NCBI GenBank assembly: GCA_029532415.1
Contig: JAQOTA010000068.1
Span: forward strand, 372,001-436,000
Direction: 5' to 3'
Origin: Marasmius tenuissimus
Taxonomy: Eukaryota > Basidiomycota > Agaricomycetes > Agaricales > Marasmiaceae
DNA: 64,000 bases
Shown here piece after piece: positions 1 to 13,001 of the stretch; positions within the stretch are counted from its first letter, which is position 1; each line of letters starts with the position of its first letter. The notes under the pieces are model-generated. The model saw only the letters and a program-made list of their open reading frames with translations. It made no database searches and was not told the origin of the DNA. The position numbers and the translations under genes were made by a program.

Positions 1-280
1 CTCCCTTGTCTTCACACCTTGCGAGTCTGTCTATCCCTCCAGTTGCAGAGACCCCTGTGGGATATGGCATGGAAATCAAATCTACGGCAACGCTACTAAC
101 AGAAACGGAAGGTCCGTCGACTCACTGGGCCAAGCCCGGATTTCTGAAGAAATGGTGTATGTACTATATTTCATCCATGCCTGTATGAGTTGAGGTTCTG
201 ATTGATACTCTCTAGATAATTGGGCGTCGGAAACAGTTGTCTGCACTGATGATTTGGGTTACTCCGTAGTCGCATGTTAG
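1..280 (+). CDS. Array gene, copy 0 (3' end only)
   Basis: This is the last part of an array gene whose body lies left of the window. The first exon piece (1-156) encodes the serine/threonine/proline-rich C-terminal region. A 59-nt intron follows (donor GTATGT at 157, acceptor CTCTAG at 215), and the last exon (216-280) ends in TAG at 278-280 after 'DLGYSVVAC'. It differs at only one position from the equivalent 3' end of copy 1 (15071-15350), whereas copy 2 differs at roughly one base in six, so copies 0 and 1 are extremely recent duplicates or have been homogenised. Function unknown; see copy 1 for the whole protein. Confidence 0.75.
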
Positions 281-880
281 TTGAACTTTCGGTATACTGT
301 ATCATTTTGAGTTCCCCCGTAACTTCTGGCCAATTTCCACGTTTACATGTAACTTTTCCCTCCCACATCCAGTTTGAATAAATCCTCCCAATGGTTCTCG
401 TCATCCCCGAGTGAAAACACTCGTCATAGCTAACGACGCGCTGGGCCTATTGACCTGGAAGTTGATTCACAAATTTCACGCTGCTTCGAGAAACAACGCG
501 TTAGTACTTACTCGCACAAGAGCCTGCGATCATCGTACTTGGTCGAATTCAAGAACTGTAATCATTGGTATGAGAACGTGAACTCCGAGTGCGAGGTGAA
601 CGGTACATCCTCACCTTCGTACACAATCCCTCGTGAGTCGCTGCACTACCCGTAACCCGCCTCGAACATTCTATTCCCTATGAGAAACAACCCTGACCGA
701 CGAAGAGGCTTAATACACTCGTTCTTGAATCACTTCCTGTCCAATTCGCCTCAAGGCCGGAGTTATTCATGGGTTCCAACCCCAACGAGAGTGAGAATTG
801 TCTGAATCTTTGTTTTCAGCAGTGATAACAGACAGGAGTGGCTCACGACAGTCAGAACGAACCAACTCACATCCCAAGAC
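281..880 (+). other. Array spacer directly after the copy 0 gene
   Basis: No gene recognised. It is repeated at 15351-15940 and, more diverged, at 28816-29440. Only 2 differences separate 281-480 from 15351-15550, rising to 6 over the following 180 bases and then to indels, so the near-identity of the two gene ends fades out here. Confidence 0.6.
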
Positions 881-2600
881 CGATTGACTTGAGTCGCAGT
901 TCGCGCCACAACGCAATTGATGTAAGTCTCTTGAGGCAAGCGATAATATTTTCAGACTGGTGAACTATACAACGATATGTGGGCCCGAGGACTCAGCGCA
1001 ATATCCCATTGATTTGCTGAATTTGAGTTGCAGGAACCGGGACTGAGGATGTCGAGCAAGCGAAAGTTTCAATTGAAGAAACTGACAGCAGATCCCGTCG
1101 TTCTGCCAATGTTCTGCTTCTCGAGCAGTTATGATCAATGGAAAACCAGGCGATCACGGCCTTATGCACTCCATATCAGCATTCACGTGTACTTGTCGCA
1201 AGTAGTACAAATCGGAGGACGGTATCCAGCCTGGGAATGAACTTGATCGAGATTCATCGAGAAACAAGCTGCCAACGACAGTGACTGTGTCTGAAAGGCA
1301 AGGAGGACCCCAGACCCTCGGGTTGCGCCCGTGATCAAAACATTCTAGTGTTAAAAGATGCTATGAAGCTTATACGCCGTGTGTCGAAACCATGAAGGTA
1401 TTCACCTTACACTGACGAGAGGGTCTATCCTTGTCGAGAGCGGTGAGCCTCGCGTCTCACTCTGATGCTTAGACCTCCGAGTCAACCTTGAGGATATAAA
1501 ACTGTCTGTCTTTGCTGACTTTGGAAAATCTGGTGTACGGAAGCTTTATCAGTATGGCGATTGAAGTGTATTGTTTGATCATTCGAGACGAGCGGTATAA
1601 AGCCCAGTCACGCACCATCTCAGTGAATTTGCCGTGTTCGACGTTTATCGAGACAACGCTGGCACCAAACGTGAATTCAAAGCTCGGACACCTTCTCTAG
1701 AATCAGTCCGTGCCGACCTTGAACTTGGACTGCAGGAATGCCCTCTGCCAACAGCCTCGGCTGTGAGTCCGGCGCTACGGTTCGTTCAATTATTATCCGT
1801 CCCTTCTCCATGCGTAACGTTGGGGGGCCTCGGCTGCTGTTAGGTAGCCAACGTTTCCATTACCATTACCAAGGTCACTATAAAGCAAAAGTGTCGGCTG
1901 GGTTTTCGAAGTGATTCGGATTGTCACTTGTTCAGATTCGCAGATTGGAGGCGCAGGTCCCTTGTGAAAGGTTTCGGCGAGGCGGAAAAATTTTTGACCC
2001 CGACCTTGATGAAGACAAGAACGATATCAACAGTAACCCAGGCGAACGCAAGTTTGAGGCGGAAACAGAGGATCTCCTATGTTCGAAGGAGGTGTTGATC
2101 ACCAACATGGAGAAATGACATTGATGGCCTTGGTCAAGAGAGGCAGATTGATAGCGTTGACGCCGAGTTTGTATTGAGATGTTGGGGGGTCCGGGTTGTA
2201 AGGTGAAATGCGAATGTTCAAACGGGAAGAACAGAAGATTGAACCAAGTAAAGATACGAGCACAGAGTCGGCTTGACGGTTTTTCAAGCTTGTTGACCGA
2301 CAACTCAACCGCCAGGTATTCTTGATACTGTTATGTGGCAAAATATTGCTGCTCGTTCACCCAAAACCGAGCCATATCTTGACGCCGTGCATAACGATTG
2401 TCACAGATGAATTTATAAATAGAGCAATGGACTTTCGGGAAAATCGCACAGTGACACAGGACCTTGGACGAAGAGAAAGAAATAGTTGTGGGTGGGCAGT
2501 GATTGGATTCCTGAACATGGGGATTCGAGGACTGTCAGAATATCTAAAAAGAAACACTCAAGAGGACACTGAAGACGAGTTATAAAGATGAACCTCAGTG
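880..2600 (+). pseudogene. Decayed gene block R1, unit 1
   Basis: Remnant of an intron-containing gene that I cannot name. In-frame islands separated by stops or frame changes include 'VSIEETDSRSRRSANVLLLE' near 1040-1130, 'HEGIHLTLTRGSILVES' (1396-1440), 'LEDIKLSVFADFGKSGVRKL' (about 1488-1545) and 'FDVYRDNAGTKREFK' (1633-1680). The order H..I.....ILV followed by DFG is faintly reminiscent of a protein kinase catalytic loop and DFG, but the catalytic Asp is not there, so this is only a guess. An island at 1921-2118 is Asp/Glu-rich. No uninterrupted product can be made from this copy. Confidence 0.45.
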
Positions 2601-2839
2601 AATGCCCTGCTTGCCTCGTAAGATCAAGTCACTTAGTCAATGAACAATCGCTTCGACGCGGATAGTACGCTAGATTTGACCAAAGTGACTGGATGTTTGT
2701 GAGCTATAGGTTCCCCATCTCGGGGGAAAGAATTCTGTAGACCCTGATTGGGGTCTTGAAGCTGGTATCGAGGTATCGTTCTCGAATAAGCTCCAATGCG
2801 GACCCAGTCACGGGGTGTGTTGTGGTGGTTCGGGTCAAG

Positions 2840-5700
2840 GTGTTTGGCGCCAACTTAGCGCCAGTAATCAATCAATCAGGGCTGAGCGAAACCATCATCA
2901 CCCAACATCCGCGCCCTTCCCTTAAGTCTCGTATCGCTGTCTCTCAAGAAACCACACAAACTCAGACATGACTCTATGGAGTTCGGACTTCCGGCCACCG
3001 CTGCGTCATCCTTGCAATCAGAGTAACTCAAGAGGGTGATGACACTGTTTGGCGCTTTTCGTGAGTGTTTCTTCGCCGTCTGCAGCTTGTGACCCTTCAT
3101 TGAACTTATTGGCTTATAGAAACGGTCATCACTCGACACAAATACTCGTTTCAGTTGTTACCGTAGGGGATCTGTCTTGGAAGGTACGTGGTTTACTTGG
3201 TTACAATTGTGCATGAGCATCCAGCCTGATGAATTTTTCCAAAGTTCAAGTGCTCTGTAACGCCTTCTTGTCCTCTGATTACGCCAACGCCGTCACCTTG
3301 AATTTACTACATCTCTATGCAACGCACGCATCCACCCGCGCCTCGGTTCTCTCGCGTCCAACCAAAGAAATAGGCCGAGGGAAAACTCCCAAATGAAGAG
3401 TCGATTTTCTCGCCAGGTGGAGCCAAAAATCGACTGCCCGACAAGAGTAGAGAGCAGACAGCGGTCTGATAGTGAATCTGGCGGTATGTCCCTTCTTTTT
3501 AGTTCTCCTCCTCGTCTTCGTGAACGTCAGACCTTTATTTTTCCGTAACGCCCTTCTTTCGACATGTTTATTCCTTGTCAAACAGTCCGAGCTGACCTCC
3601 ACTCTATCAACAGGTCGTCTATGGAACTTATTCACGCACGCCTACAACGATCCAGCTCTATATGACGCAATATCTAGATTTAGATTTCGTTTGAAAAATG
3701 ATCCCAGTAACGACCGTTCGACAACATCAGACGAGAGATCAACATTTCGGTCGCTGTCAGCTCTCTATTTGGCTGTTGCCTGCGTACTGGCCAGCCGTCC
3801 ATCTGCCTCTGCACCAATGGCAGCCATCGTAGACACAGCAACTCGACCGACACCTAATCCCCCCCTCCACCATAGTCACCAACGAAAATCTGAACAGCAC
3901 CACTTCGCTGCCATCCTTGCTCGTCTATTATCTCCCCCTATTCCCTTCTACCGACTAAACCGACTGCAATTTTCCTTTGGCGGCTTCCGTTCCTCGGGAG
4001 CTTTGGGCTTGCAACTTGAACTATGACGTTCATGATCTGCCAGTTGAAGAATCCCAAGGACAAGGACAGACTCGACAACTCTGGCTACGTTGGTCTCAAT
4101 CTGAAGACCGCCTTCAACTGGATACGAACGACAATGATCACGGCTACGGATCAGCGGGGTAGACAAAGGAGAGTGGTCACTAGTTGGTGTACTGGTTGGC
4201 GAACCCACCGCCCGTCGTTAGGCGGGGAGTTAGAACCTGTTTACCTGGTTCACTTGGGCATCCAAGCCCTCCCTCACGCTCATGCCCCCAAATTCTATCC
4301 GAAATCTTCGACAACCAGTCCGAAGTCTATGCCTTCCTCCCACCACTTCCTTATGCAACATTCTTACAATCTTCCGCGCCATCACGACCCGCATATTCGA
4401 AGATGGCGCGGATCCGAGGATGGCCTGCAGGATGAGACCAGAGGTTGGGTCAGGACTGCTGGGAGTGCGGATGGAAACTTCGATGTTGGGGAATTACGGT
4501 AGTAAGGAGGGCGACACTGGTAGAGAATTGGACAGTGGTCAGAGCAGGGGGAAGGGTCGGTGGGGCTGGGGCAGAGGACGATGCGAGGGAGGCTGGTAGC
4601 GATCTCGGTGGATTCCCACTTACTCGAGATGGATAACCCCCGAATTCGTATACAGAAAAATCTCGTGGCTTTCGCCGACCACCTTCCATCATCATGCCTA
4701 TCATCTTGAATCGGCGTACCATCCAGGTTGAGTGTCGCTAGCCCTTTATTGGGATGACGCTTGATTGACTTGGGTTGGCGCTTAAACCGCTTTAACAACC
4801 GCCTTAGCATCTCTCGAACCTCTTTCTTCCGTTTCCCTTCGTCGACGCAACGACTTCTCTTCCCCATGTGCTCTTCACCCGACCACCATCACTGCCATGA
4901 CGTATACGTCGGCTTCCAGCCTCGACACCAGGTATTGGTCTTTTCTTTCGACACCGTACTGGATGCAACTCACCATGTTCGTCCTGGGAACATCTAACCA
5001 AAGTTCCCTCGCCACCATCGTCGATAACCCATTTTGCTGGCCAGACGCAATACTCCCCTCGGCTCCTCTCCGACATCATTCGCAAGACGGTAGCAAGCGC
5101 TCCCTGAGCAGAGCTCTCGCTCCATCATCGAGCCTTACTCGAGCTACTGAGTGTTGAAGGAGGGGTTGAGATATCGCTCGACGGGTATCGCGTTCAGTCT
5201 CAGTCTACATCTCCCCATCGTATTACGACCTCCTACGTCCATCACAAGCACAACTGGAGCCCCACCTTCAGTTCAACGAGTTCCCTCGAAACCACGGAAT
5301 ATACCACGCTACAAGAGACCGACCTCTTCGTGATGGGGCGATCCAACTCGCCGTATACACAAAGCGCGTCTCAGGGTGAACCAACCCCCGCATCTGGTGT
5401 CAGATACATTGGCGGATAGGTTGAGGCTGAGGCAGGGGGAAGAAACTGGGTGCGGGTACCGGTTGTAGGTTCTCCGCACGCTGAACGACCGTTTTGATGG
5501 GGTTATGGAAGTGTCGAAGTGTCGTTGTGTCGTTTCCAAGAGGAAGGTCTCTGATGGGTAAGCTCGAGGCTCGCAGTTACTTGGAGACTTGCCTCTTTTT
5601 ATTATTTGTATGGCTGAACTTGCAACCCGTACCTTACTACAAATTCTCGATGTACGTGTACTCATTTGGCTTTCAAGACTCATTGTGTGTTGTCGTAACA
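2840..5700 (+). pseudogene. Decayed gene block R2, unit 1
   Basis: Broken multi-exon gene of unrecognised family. A conserved palindrome (2843-2862) precedes a first exon near 2976. The next coding island is 'NGHHSTQILVSVVTVGDLSW' (3120-3180), spliced at GTACGT. An exon from 3246 reads 'DYANAVTLNLLHLYATHAST' and then has an in-frame TGA just before 'RVDFLARWSQKST'. The exon after 3615 is frame-shifted relative to units 2 and 3. Later islands include 'FDNQSEVYAFLPPLPYATFL' (near 4305-4370) and a segment at 4868-5005. The tail (5330-5560) is homologous to 9720-9990 in R3, showing the two blocks are paralogues. Confidence 0.5.
2843..2862. promoter_or_regulatory. E2F-like palindromic motif, R2 unit 1
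   Basis: TTTGGCGCC followed by AACTTAGCGCC, about 115 bp before the putative first exon of R2. TTTGGCGCCAA is an inverted repeat that fits the E2F consensus TTTSGCGC. Kept almost unchanged in four of five related blocks although the genes behind it have decayed. Confidence 0.4.
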
Positions 5701-8080
5701 ATATAACCTTTATCGGAACGTCACCACGGTAGGGTTCTAGTCAGAACTCCTAGGATCCACTCCGATGAGTATCGGACTCAGTGAATATGCTCGGTTTTCT
5801 CTTCAGCGGTGGTCCTCGTAGCACCTTCATTTTTGCATATAACCTTACAATAGTGGGACGCATCTGTAAAATTCGGGAGGTAGTCCAATAAGAGTAGCGC
5901 GTTTCTCGTTGCATTCCCGCCAGGAAGACAAAAAAGGAATCGTTCAGCGACACATCATAGCTCGAGTCTTTCGAGTATCAATCAACAGCGTCTGTGGCTC
6001 AGACGAATTTACACGAATTGCTGATACTGCGATACCTCGACGAGGGTAGTCCAACATGTCAGCTTACTCTGAATCAAGGACTAGACGTTGAGTTCGACCG
6101 ACCTTTGTACACTTCAAACAACACCCCGTGAGAGTTATGTCTTTGAGGCGAGTATAAGGAGCCGACATAGCAAACTGTTACCTTAAACTAGCCACGCCCA
6201 ACGGATATTCGAGTCCCGGCGTCGTCATATACCTCACGGCTGATTCTTGACTTGGTTAGTCCAACCACAGTTTCGCCAGGTGGCCGAGTTTTCATCGCCC
6301 GAGGTATTTGAGAAACAGAAGGGTGAGTAGTAGTTGGGCCTTTGGGTCATCGTAACGAGTCCGACAGCCACAGAATAAGAACTGATCGTGTGTGTATATT
6401 CAATGATGACGGGGACCTTCCGTGCCCTAGGGCCACGACTGTGCTTCGAGAGAGAGCCACTGATGGCGTCCGGGAATGAACGGTTAGTTAGTCAGGTAGC
6501 CGTGGTAAAAGAAGGCAACGACACAGACTCTCAGCCTCGAGGATCTGGCAGAGAGCGTTTGTACCGTAGGATGGGAATGTTGCACATAGTGAGCGACAGA
6601 CACGACATTCCTGTCCAATGTGCTTCTCAACGCGGGAGTGAAGAGTAACTGGTGAGCCTTGACGAACGAGCTTGGCTCCTTCGAAATCCTGTCCGCGGCC
6701 CGTATAAAATTTGCCGTACAACCGATCGAAAAGTGAAGTCCTCTACACCCTCCTCCCACCTCCGTGCAGTCGATACGCCGAGGCAGTTACAGGCAGGATA
6801 ATGCACATTGTTCATGCGTCTACGGTCAACGGGAACGATATATGCGCATAATTCCGGGCTTGAGATCCAACGAGTTCGGGGATGTCCACCTCGAGCCACG
6901 TCCTTGATGCTCGGCACTGTCATACACGGTAAATCTACCTTGCTCATTCCCTCGCGGTCAAATTCTGCCCTTCTCCGTGTATTAGATCGAAAGCCTCAGC
7001 TAGTGTCAGGTTGTTAGAGCTTTTATTGCCGAGACACCTGTGAGGGGGCACTCCAAGTTCATGAAACAGAACAAAAGCCTAAGCCTGCTAGATTGTTGAC
7101 GGTAGACGAAATTCCTTCGTCACATGTATGCACGACAGCTGTAGTGCCACGGGTTCAGGATCCAACTCCGACCAAAACAGTAACGGCGTAGTTGGGTGTG
7201 AGTTCAAGACGCCTCTATGGGCACATGCGGGAGATGAATCATATCTATTTGAGTACAATCGAATCTTGTTCATATGCGGTGGCAACGACCGATGGGCTCG
7301 CAAGCTGAGGGGGAGGTATAGACACAGATAATGAACGTCGTCTAGGATGGTTGACCAAGACGGAATCTCGAGTCTGGGAAGCCAAGAAGGGGGTGTTGAA
7401 CAGAGTTGAGGGTAAGGTCGTTAGTCGTTAGAACCGTAGAGTTGTTGAGTGAAATATGCGATGGCGAGGGCCGTGGTATGGTTGAACATCTACTTTAAGA
7501 GTCCCTGCTAGTACTTGCCGGAAGGCTTCGGCGTTTTCGCTCGCGCATGTGAAAGAAAGGAAAAATCGAAAGTCGAGCTGGAGTAGGGAAGATTGCACAA
7601 AAAAAAACACAAATATGAACTATCGAGACGGTGAAGAGAGACAGATTGTATGTCATATGAGCGACAGAGGAATCTAGAGAGGCCTAGATCATAAGCCGTG
7701 TTCACTGAAGGGATAGGAGGGGACCTTGGTTGCAACGTTGAGCGGCGATGGTTTTCCCAGACTGGGATGTTCGGCGTCTTGAGGGGCTATTGAATGCTAG
7801 AAAACGTGCCATGAAGCAGACAACTTTAACGAATAAGTGTACTCCATAGTCCATTCGAGTCTTTCTTCGAATCCAGGGAGATATTGAAAAAGACTGGATG
7901 CCTATCTCATGTCTTAGTTTGATTTTGGGGTGATGGCGGGCGCAAAAACTCACCATTGTGGACAAAGCGTATTCTGTTCACCCAAGTTCAACTGTCTTGA
8001 AGTTATCGTCCAGGCATTGCTCCGCAGAGACGATTCGAACCCGAGGTCATGGTGGTGTCGTCGCAACGGTCGTGATGGAT
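5700..8080. other. Long spacer between R2 and R3, unit 1
   Basis: No gene recognised. Open frames on both strands (for example 6627-6947 minus) show no domain, no consistent splice structure and no support in unit 2, where the corresponding spacer is about half as long (20520-21780). Extra length here accounts for much of the size difference between units 1 and 2. Confidence 0.4.
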
Positions 8081-11000
8081 TCGACTTTGGCGCCACCTTA
8101 GCGCCCGTGCTTGCCTTTGACCGAGACCACCATGACCTTCAGCGCTTCAGCTTCACCTCGTTTAGTATTTCCGTCCCTCCTCAACCCCCGGTCATGAATA
8201 CGCTACTTCGTCATGGGCGGTCTCAGGAAGCGCTTTGATTCACAATCACAAGGCCTCAGAACATGATTCAATCTTTCTGCTCTACTGTGAGTGCGTTCTC
8301 AGCCTGTGGACTGTTGATAGGAATCTGGAGCTAATTAGTTTATAGGAACGATTTTCACTCGACGAAAGTTGTGCTGGGTACAGATCAGGGAAGCTTGGTC
8401 CGACGGTGCGTGTTTTGCTTCGGGATGTGCATAGCCATTCGCCCTGACGATTTTTCTTTCCAGAGCTCTCAAGCCTATTGATGCATTATCGCCCTCGACT
8501 TGATAAACAACGCCGTTTTTGACCAGTATCCTCTCGAAGCGACTACAGACCTGATGTGCAAGAAGTACTTTCTGCTGTGTAACATCTATGATCCCTGCCG
8601 CAGGATTTGGTGATACGTTCGTCTCTTTTACTCACTTTTTAACCGTTCAAGCTGAATTAACCTTTCCAACAGGTTATCCCTCTGGTCCATACGAGTGTGT
8701 GCAGCGATCCGGCTCTTCGACCGCTCGGTCTATCAAGAATCAATGGAGATCCCGATTTCAGCCGTAATCCTCGCCTTCTCGCCCCAGGAATCGCTAGTTT
8801 TTACCCTCAGGCCTCACCCTCCCACCCTCAGCTACCGCCTCTAAGCCAAACGTTGTCATTGGAACCGCAGCAACTCAGCCGTCATTTCACCCCCACTTCT
8901 CCCTACATCTACAGCTTTGTACCGAGTCATTTCCCTATCACAAATGCGCGTACACCTACCCCATACACCTCCCTTCCACTACAGGCTCTACATCGTCGGG
9001 CTTTAGGCGCGGACTCGCGATGACGCACTCTGTGCTCTCGAGGTCGAAGGAGGGGATTTGTCTTGGAGCCTCGCTATCAAAGCTGATCCGGACAATGATG
9101 ATCGGAGCTACCACACAACGGGGTGGATGCAGGAGAGTGGTTGGTGATTGGGATACCGGCGGTTGTAGTCAGGCGGGGGTTTTAGGATGATGTTGAGATT
9201 TTCGGTCTATCTCGAAGGAAGACCGGCTTTTTGCCATCAAAACCCTCCTTATCCACATGGAGACTTCCGCCTACTCGAAAAACATCTTTATCTCGAATCG
9301 TCAATAACCCGATTTACTAGTCACTTCCCTGCAATCCCTTGCATATGCGCCATTGGTCCTTCCTCGCCCTCACAATGCACGATTGCACTACGGAATTTGA
9401 ACCCACACGTACTTCCCTTGCCACCAAGGCGGAAACTGGCGTTATACTCTCCTCAGCTTTGCTCCGAACATCATTCATTCGCACCACGGTAGCAAGTGCT
9501 CCTTGGGCACATCTCTCGCTCCATCGTCACACTGTACTCGAGCTGCTGGGACTATCAATGGAGAGGTCGACGTACGGCTCGACAGGTATTGCGTCCAGTT
9601 TCCGCTGCATCCATCGCGTTGAGACCTCCCGAGCCTACCACCCACAATCACCACGGCGGGGACTTCATCTCAACTCAACAGGTGCTTTCGAATCCACGGA
9701 ACATCCCACACCACAAGCGGTCGTCTTCTTCACGATGGGGGTGACCCAAGGCGCCGCATACACGATGCACGTCTCAGGGTGAACCAGACTCCCATATTCG
9801 TGGTTAGTAGCGTCGGCGGATTGATAGAGAATGGATGAAGGCAGGGGGAAGAAATTGGGTGGGGATATCGGTGGGGGAAAACGACGAAGGAGATGCAGGT
9901 TCTTCCCGATCTGCAGGATGACGGTTTTGATGGAGATGACGACGGGAGTATCACTTCATCGTCGTCTCTACACAAGGGCTTTTTTCATGGAGGATCCAAG
10001 TGGCAACGAAACCTTTCCGTAGTGTGTCGACCGAATCTTCTGTGGGGCCTGACCATATCGCCCACATTGCCACGAACGTCTCTCCAGAATGTTCCTCTCC
10101 TTCATCTCCCCTTGCACAATACACCACCGCTATTCCTCTGTACGCACCCCCCAGTCAACCGATACCTCGGCTGCCTAACCGAACATCGGGTCGGAGGCTA
10201 CCCGCCGTCTTATTTCCTCTTTCAACGTCCTGCGAGAGTGGTTTGGATGACGCCGACCCTGACGTCCACCTGAACGAGCGGAGGTTGTGCGGACTGGTGG
10301 TCTAGTGGTGGCTTGCCGGACGCCATCGAGCCTCGGGAGACGAACACCATTGAACCAAGTTACCCTTCTTAATCACGAGTTCGGTGCTTGGGACAGAGAG
10401 TCGGCACGCCGAGGGCTGGAAAGGAATAGACGACGGGTAACAGCAGGATGATGGGCATCTGGTAGAAGGGATGGATACATACAGTGCCATTGTTCACATG
10501 GCGCATCGCAGCTCGAGGCACCACGCCTCCACTTTCAGGACTTGCATCCTCCGCCCTCAACTTCCTTTCCTATCAGTCCACCTCCCCCGCATCTTTCCCT
10601 GCTAGCCATTCAGTCAACTATACCGGTGGCCCACGACATACTTCGGTTTCCTTCTTCTTACTCGAAGTCGGGCCTTGTCTTTGCCAGTGCGATTCTCGAA
10701 GAAGAATCGGTACGGACACAAACATAGGCATTGGCAGAAGCATGAGCCAAAAGCACTCTCTAAAACGTTGGGCGCCACAGAATGGCAGGGATAGTCTCCA
10801 CCGTTGGCTCGAGAACCCAATTCGTGTCGTTCTGCGTCGGATGTATCACGGTCACCGAAAGCTTGGGGTGAGGGAAGAGTGCGGGAGATATGGCATCTAT
10901 CTTCCTAGGGTTTTGGTCGGACGGAGGGGCCTGTTTGTCAATCGAGAAACTCGGGGTGGCGGCTGGTAAGTGCTTGTATCACTCAACTAATTTGTGTTGC

Positions 11001-11340
11001 TGATCCCGGTCTGACTTTTCCCAGTATTGTAGTACGTCTTACGAGACAGCTATTGTTATTACGGGGGGGTTGAACGGACAGTTTCGAGCCTGAGACGCTG
11101 GTTTTCGACGGGAGTCTTGATGCACAGTGGAGACATCGTGAGGTTGAAAGATCCAGTTTTACAGGTAAGACTCAACAGTGTCGATTCCACCCATGAGACT
11201 GGCACTGATTTCTCCAGGCTCACCAGGTTGACTGCGGCAGTACGCCCTTGAGCGTGGGCGATGGCCCTGAGGCCTGTCGTCGGCGTTCGAACCACGGAGC
11301 AGCGTGAAAAGTGGTCTGATGGGTACATGGTAGCATAGAT
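8080..11340 (+). pseudogene. Decayed gene block R3, unit 1
   Basis: Paralogue of R2. After the palindrome at 8086-8105 comes a degenerate first exon near 8193, then 'NDFHSTKVVLGTDQGSLVRR' (8346-8405) followed by GTGCGT, matching the NGHHST exon of R2. A region rich in Pro and Ser (8700-9020) follows, then a tail shared with R2 (9720-9990). Near 11065-11165 a readable exon contains 'VLMHSGDIVRLKDPVLQ' and ends at a GTAAGA donor; the next exon begins 'VDCGSTPLSVGDG' (11226). The corresponding exons in units 2 and 3 read HLVRGDAVVKELNLQ and GKGDTVTENWRLQ, so this was once protein-coding. The rest is interrupted by stops. Confidence 0.45.
8086..8105. promoter_or_regulatory. E2F-like palindromic motif, R3 unit 1
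   Basis: TTTGGCGCCACCTTAGCGCC, one base different from the R2 version at 2843-2862, in the equivalent position upstream of R3. Confidence 0.4.
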
Positions 11341-11649
11341 TTGTGCCCTAGCAATATGGGCGACTACCTGTCTACCAGGACTGGGACATAGAACGTAGGA
11401 AAAGTAGAAATACTTATTCAGACTGGTACTTCATAGGATTGTCCCAGGTTCGCTTGGTACTGGGGCGAGGCACAGTCTGCTGGGGCCTTGGAACCCACAC
11501 ATGGCCGTTGTGCCCCTACTTATGTAGCCCTGATCGATACTCACATATGCTATATTTTGAAAATATTTTTTATCAGAAGTATGCTGACCCAAAGCGGCCT
11601 GTTCGAGTCAAGAAAAAGTCCGCGGTATTTGAACTCCGAATTATCCGGG

Positions 11650-12420
11650 AGTCACCCCCGGCTCCGAGTGTTGCCTTTCGAATTCGACAACCATGTCGTT
11701 CTCTCATCCGTCCTTTTTACCGCAGCTTCTCACAATTTCCCTCAAAGCCAACGAATGAAATCAACCGGTTACCAAGGCGAGTTCGACTCCGAACGCTGGA
11801 TCAACTTATAGATTCGAGGTATTAGTTCAACCTCGATTCAACGCTCACGTCGTTTAAAGCCTCAAGGTTCCAAGGTCAACAAACAGGACTAGGCACTTGG
11901 GAATCGATGCACACGGCTTTCAAGCTGTATTTCGGGTATGTTATCTGTGATTCGAAGCCACGACGACACTCTCAACGTGCTTCTCAAAGAATCAAGTTCG
12001 CAATGCCGGAATCTTCGTCTTATAACGCTCCTGTTCTTACATCCGCCAGCTCTACTTCTCTGATCTCAAGAAGCTTTTCAAGTTATGACGACCAGCGCAA
12101 GTTGACCCGTCTGGTGGCTTGTTTGGCTTGTTTGAGCCTTCTCCGGAGACCCACCATGTTCACTGACATGTGTTATGTTCGTGGACGATTTGAAGTATCT
12201 TGGGACGAGAAGGCGAGGAAAGATAGCTGCGGAGGGCTGGCAGAAATCGAAAATCGAGGCGCAAGATCTGAGTCACGGCGGGAGGAATGACGTGAAGCGA
12301 CTCGTTTTACTCGTATTCGAATCAAGCCATTCACACCATTCACACTGTTTCCAGAACTTGCCGTGGACGGAGCTCACCCGCGCGATCTCGGTATCAGGAA
12401 TATGAACCTACGGTGATTAA
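11650..12420 (+). pseudogene. Decayed gene block R4, unit 1
   Basis: Remnant of a gene that is better preserved in unit 3. The island at 12220-12330 encodes 'GGRNDVKRLVLLVFES' preceded by an Ala/Glu-rich stretch, then loses frame before the C-terminal 'FPELAVDEANLRDLGI' equivalent. No family recognised. Confidence 0.4.
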
Positions 12421-13001
12421 TATCGTGAGCATTGACTACACAGGATATCTACCATACTCTATCGATCTGAACCGTTTAGCATCACGATTAAATCTACACG
12501 CGACGAGGATGGAGCTTCATACACTTTGTGCACAGGACAGGGCGGGGCCTCGGAAGTGACTTCTCCTCGGGTAATTCCAGAAGACTGGACAGGACTGCGA
12601 GTACGAGGGTGAGATCTTTATAAATGGTCATGTCCTCTGTCTGCGGAGGGATAGGTCGTGGATGTTGTCAGCCCATTCTATATTTTTGCCCAGTCGACCC
12701 GAATACGCGCCTCATAGTAGGTTTAATTATACCGTTCCCCTGCACATTTGGAATCGAGAATGGGCCGACCACGGGATCATACTGCTGTCGAATCTGCATG
12801 ATTACTTCCGCGACGGTAAGTCTGCGGAAGCGCACATGGGAGATACGGAGGAGATACGACCTCGTGCTGAACGTGAGATAGCCGTGAGGCCCAACTTGTA
12901 TATAGCGTGCATCGTGTTCGACTTTCCCCACCGTTCCCTCCTGTACCTTGTACCTTCTCTCATAACCTCTCCCTCTCTGTTTCCGCCTCAATCCTAGAGA
13001 C
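12420..13001 (+). promoter_or_regulatory. Promoter and 5' leader of array gene copy 1
   Basis: Non-coding upstream region conserved in all three units. It contains a TATA-like TATATAG at 12899-12905, about 100 bp before the ATG, and then a pyrimidine-rich tract (about 12922-12995) typical of fungal promoters. Open frames across it end before the ATG and I regard them as chance. Confidence 0.5.
12899..12905 (+). promoter_or_regulatory. TATA-like box, array gene copy 1
   Basis: TATATAG, 97 bp upstream of the ATG at 13002. The same heptamer sits at nearly the same distance before copies 2 and 3. Confidence 0.45.

Noticed and set aside
1441..1470. Apparent 30-nt intron (GTGAGC..CTTAG) in block R1
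   Set aside because: Shorter than normal fungal introns and its donor is lost in unit 2; in a decayed block this cannot be taken as a real intron.
4382..4867. 161-codon open frame on the minus strand
   Set aside because: Antisense to the R2 block; not open in units 2 and 3, no domain, so treated as chance.
8030..8075. A 'GGTTCGAATC'-like string on the minus strand that resembles a tRNA B box
   Set aside because: The flanking bases do not form a T-arm stem and no A box or acceptor stem lies at the right distance.
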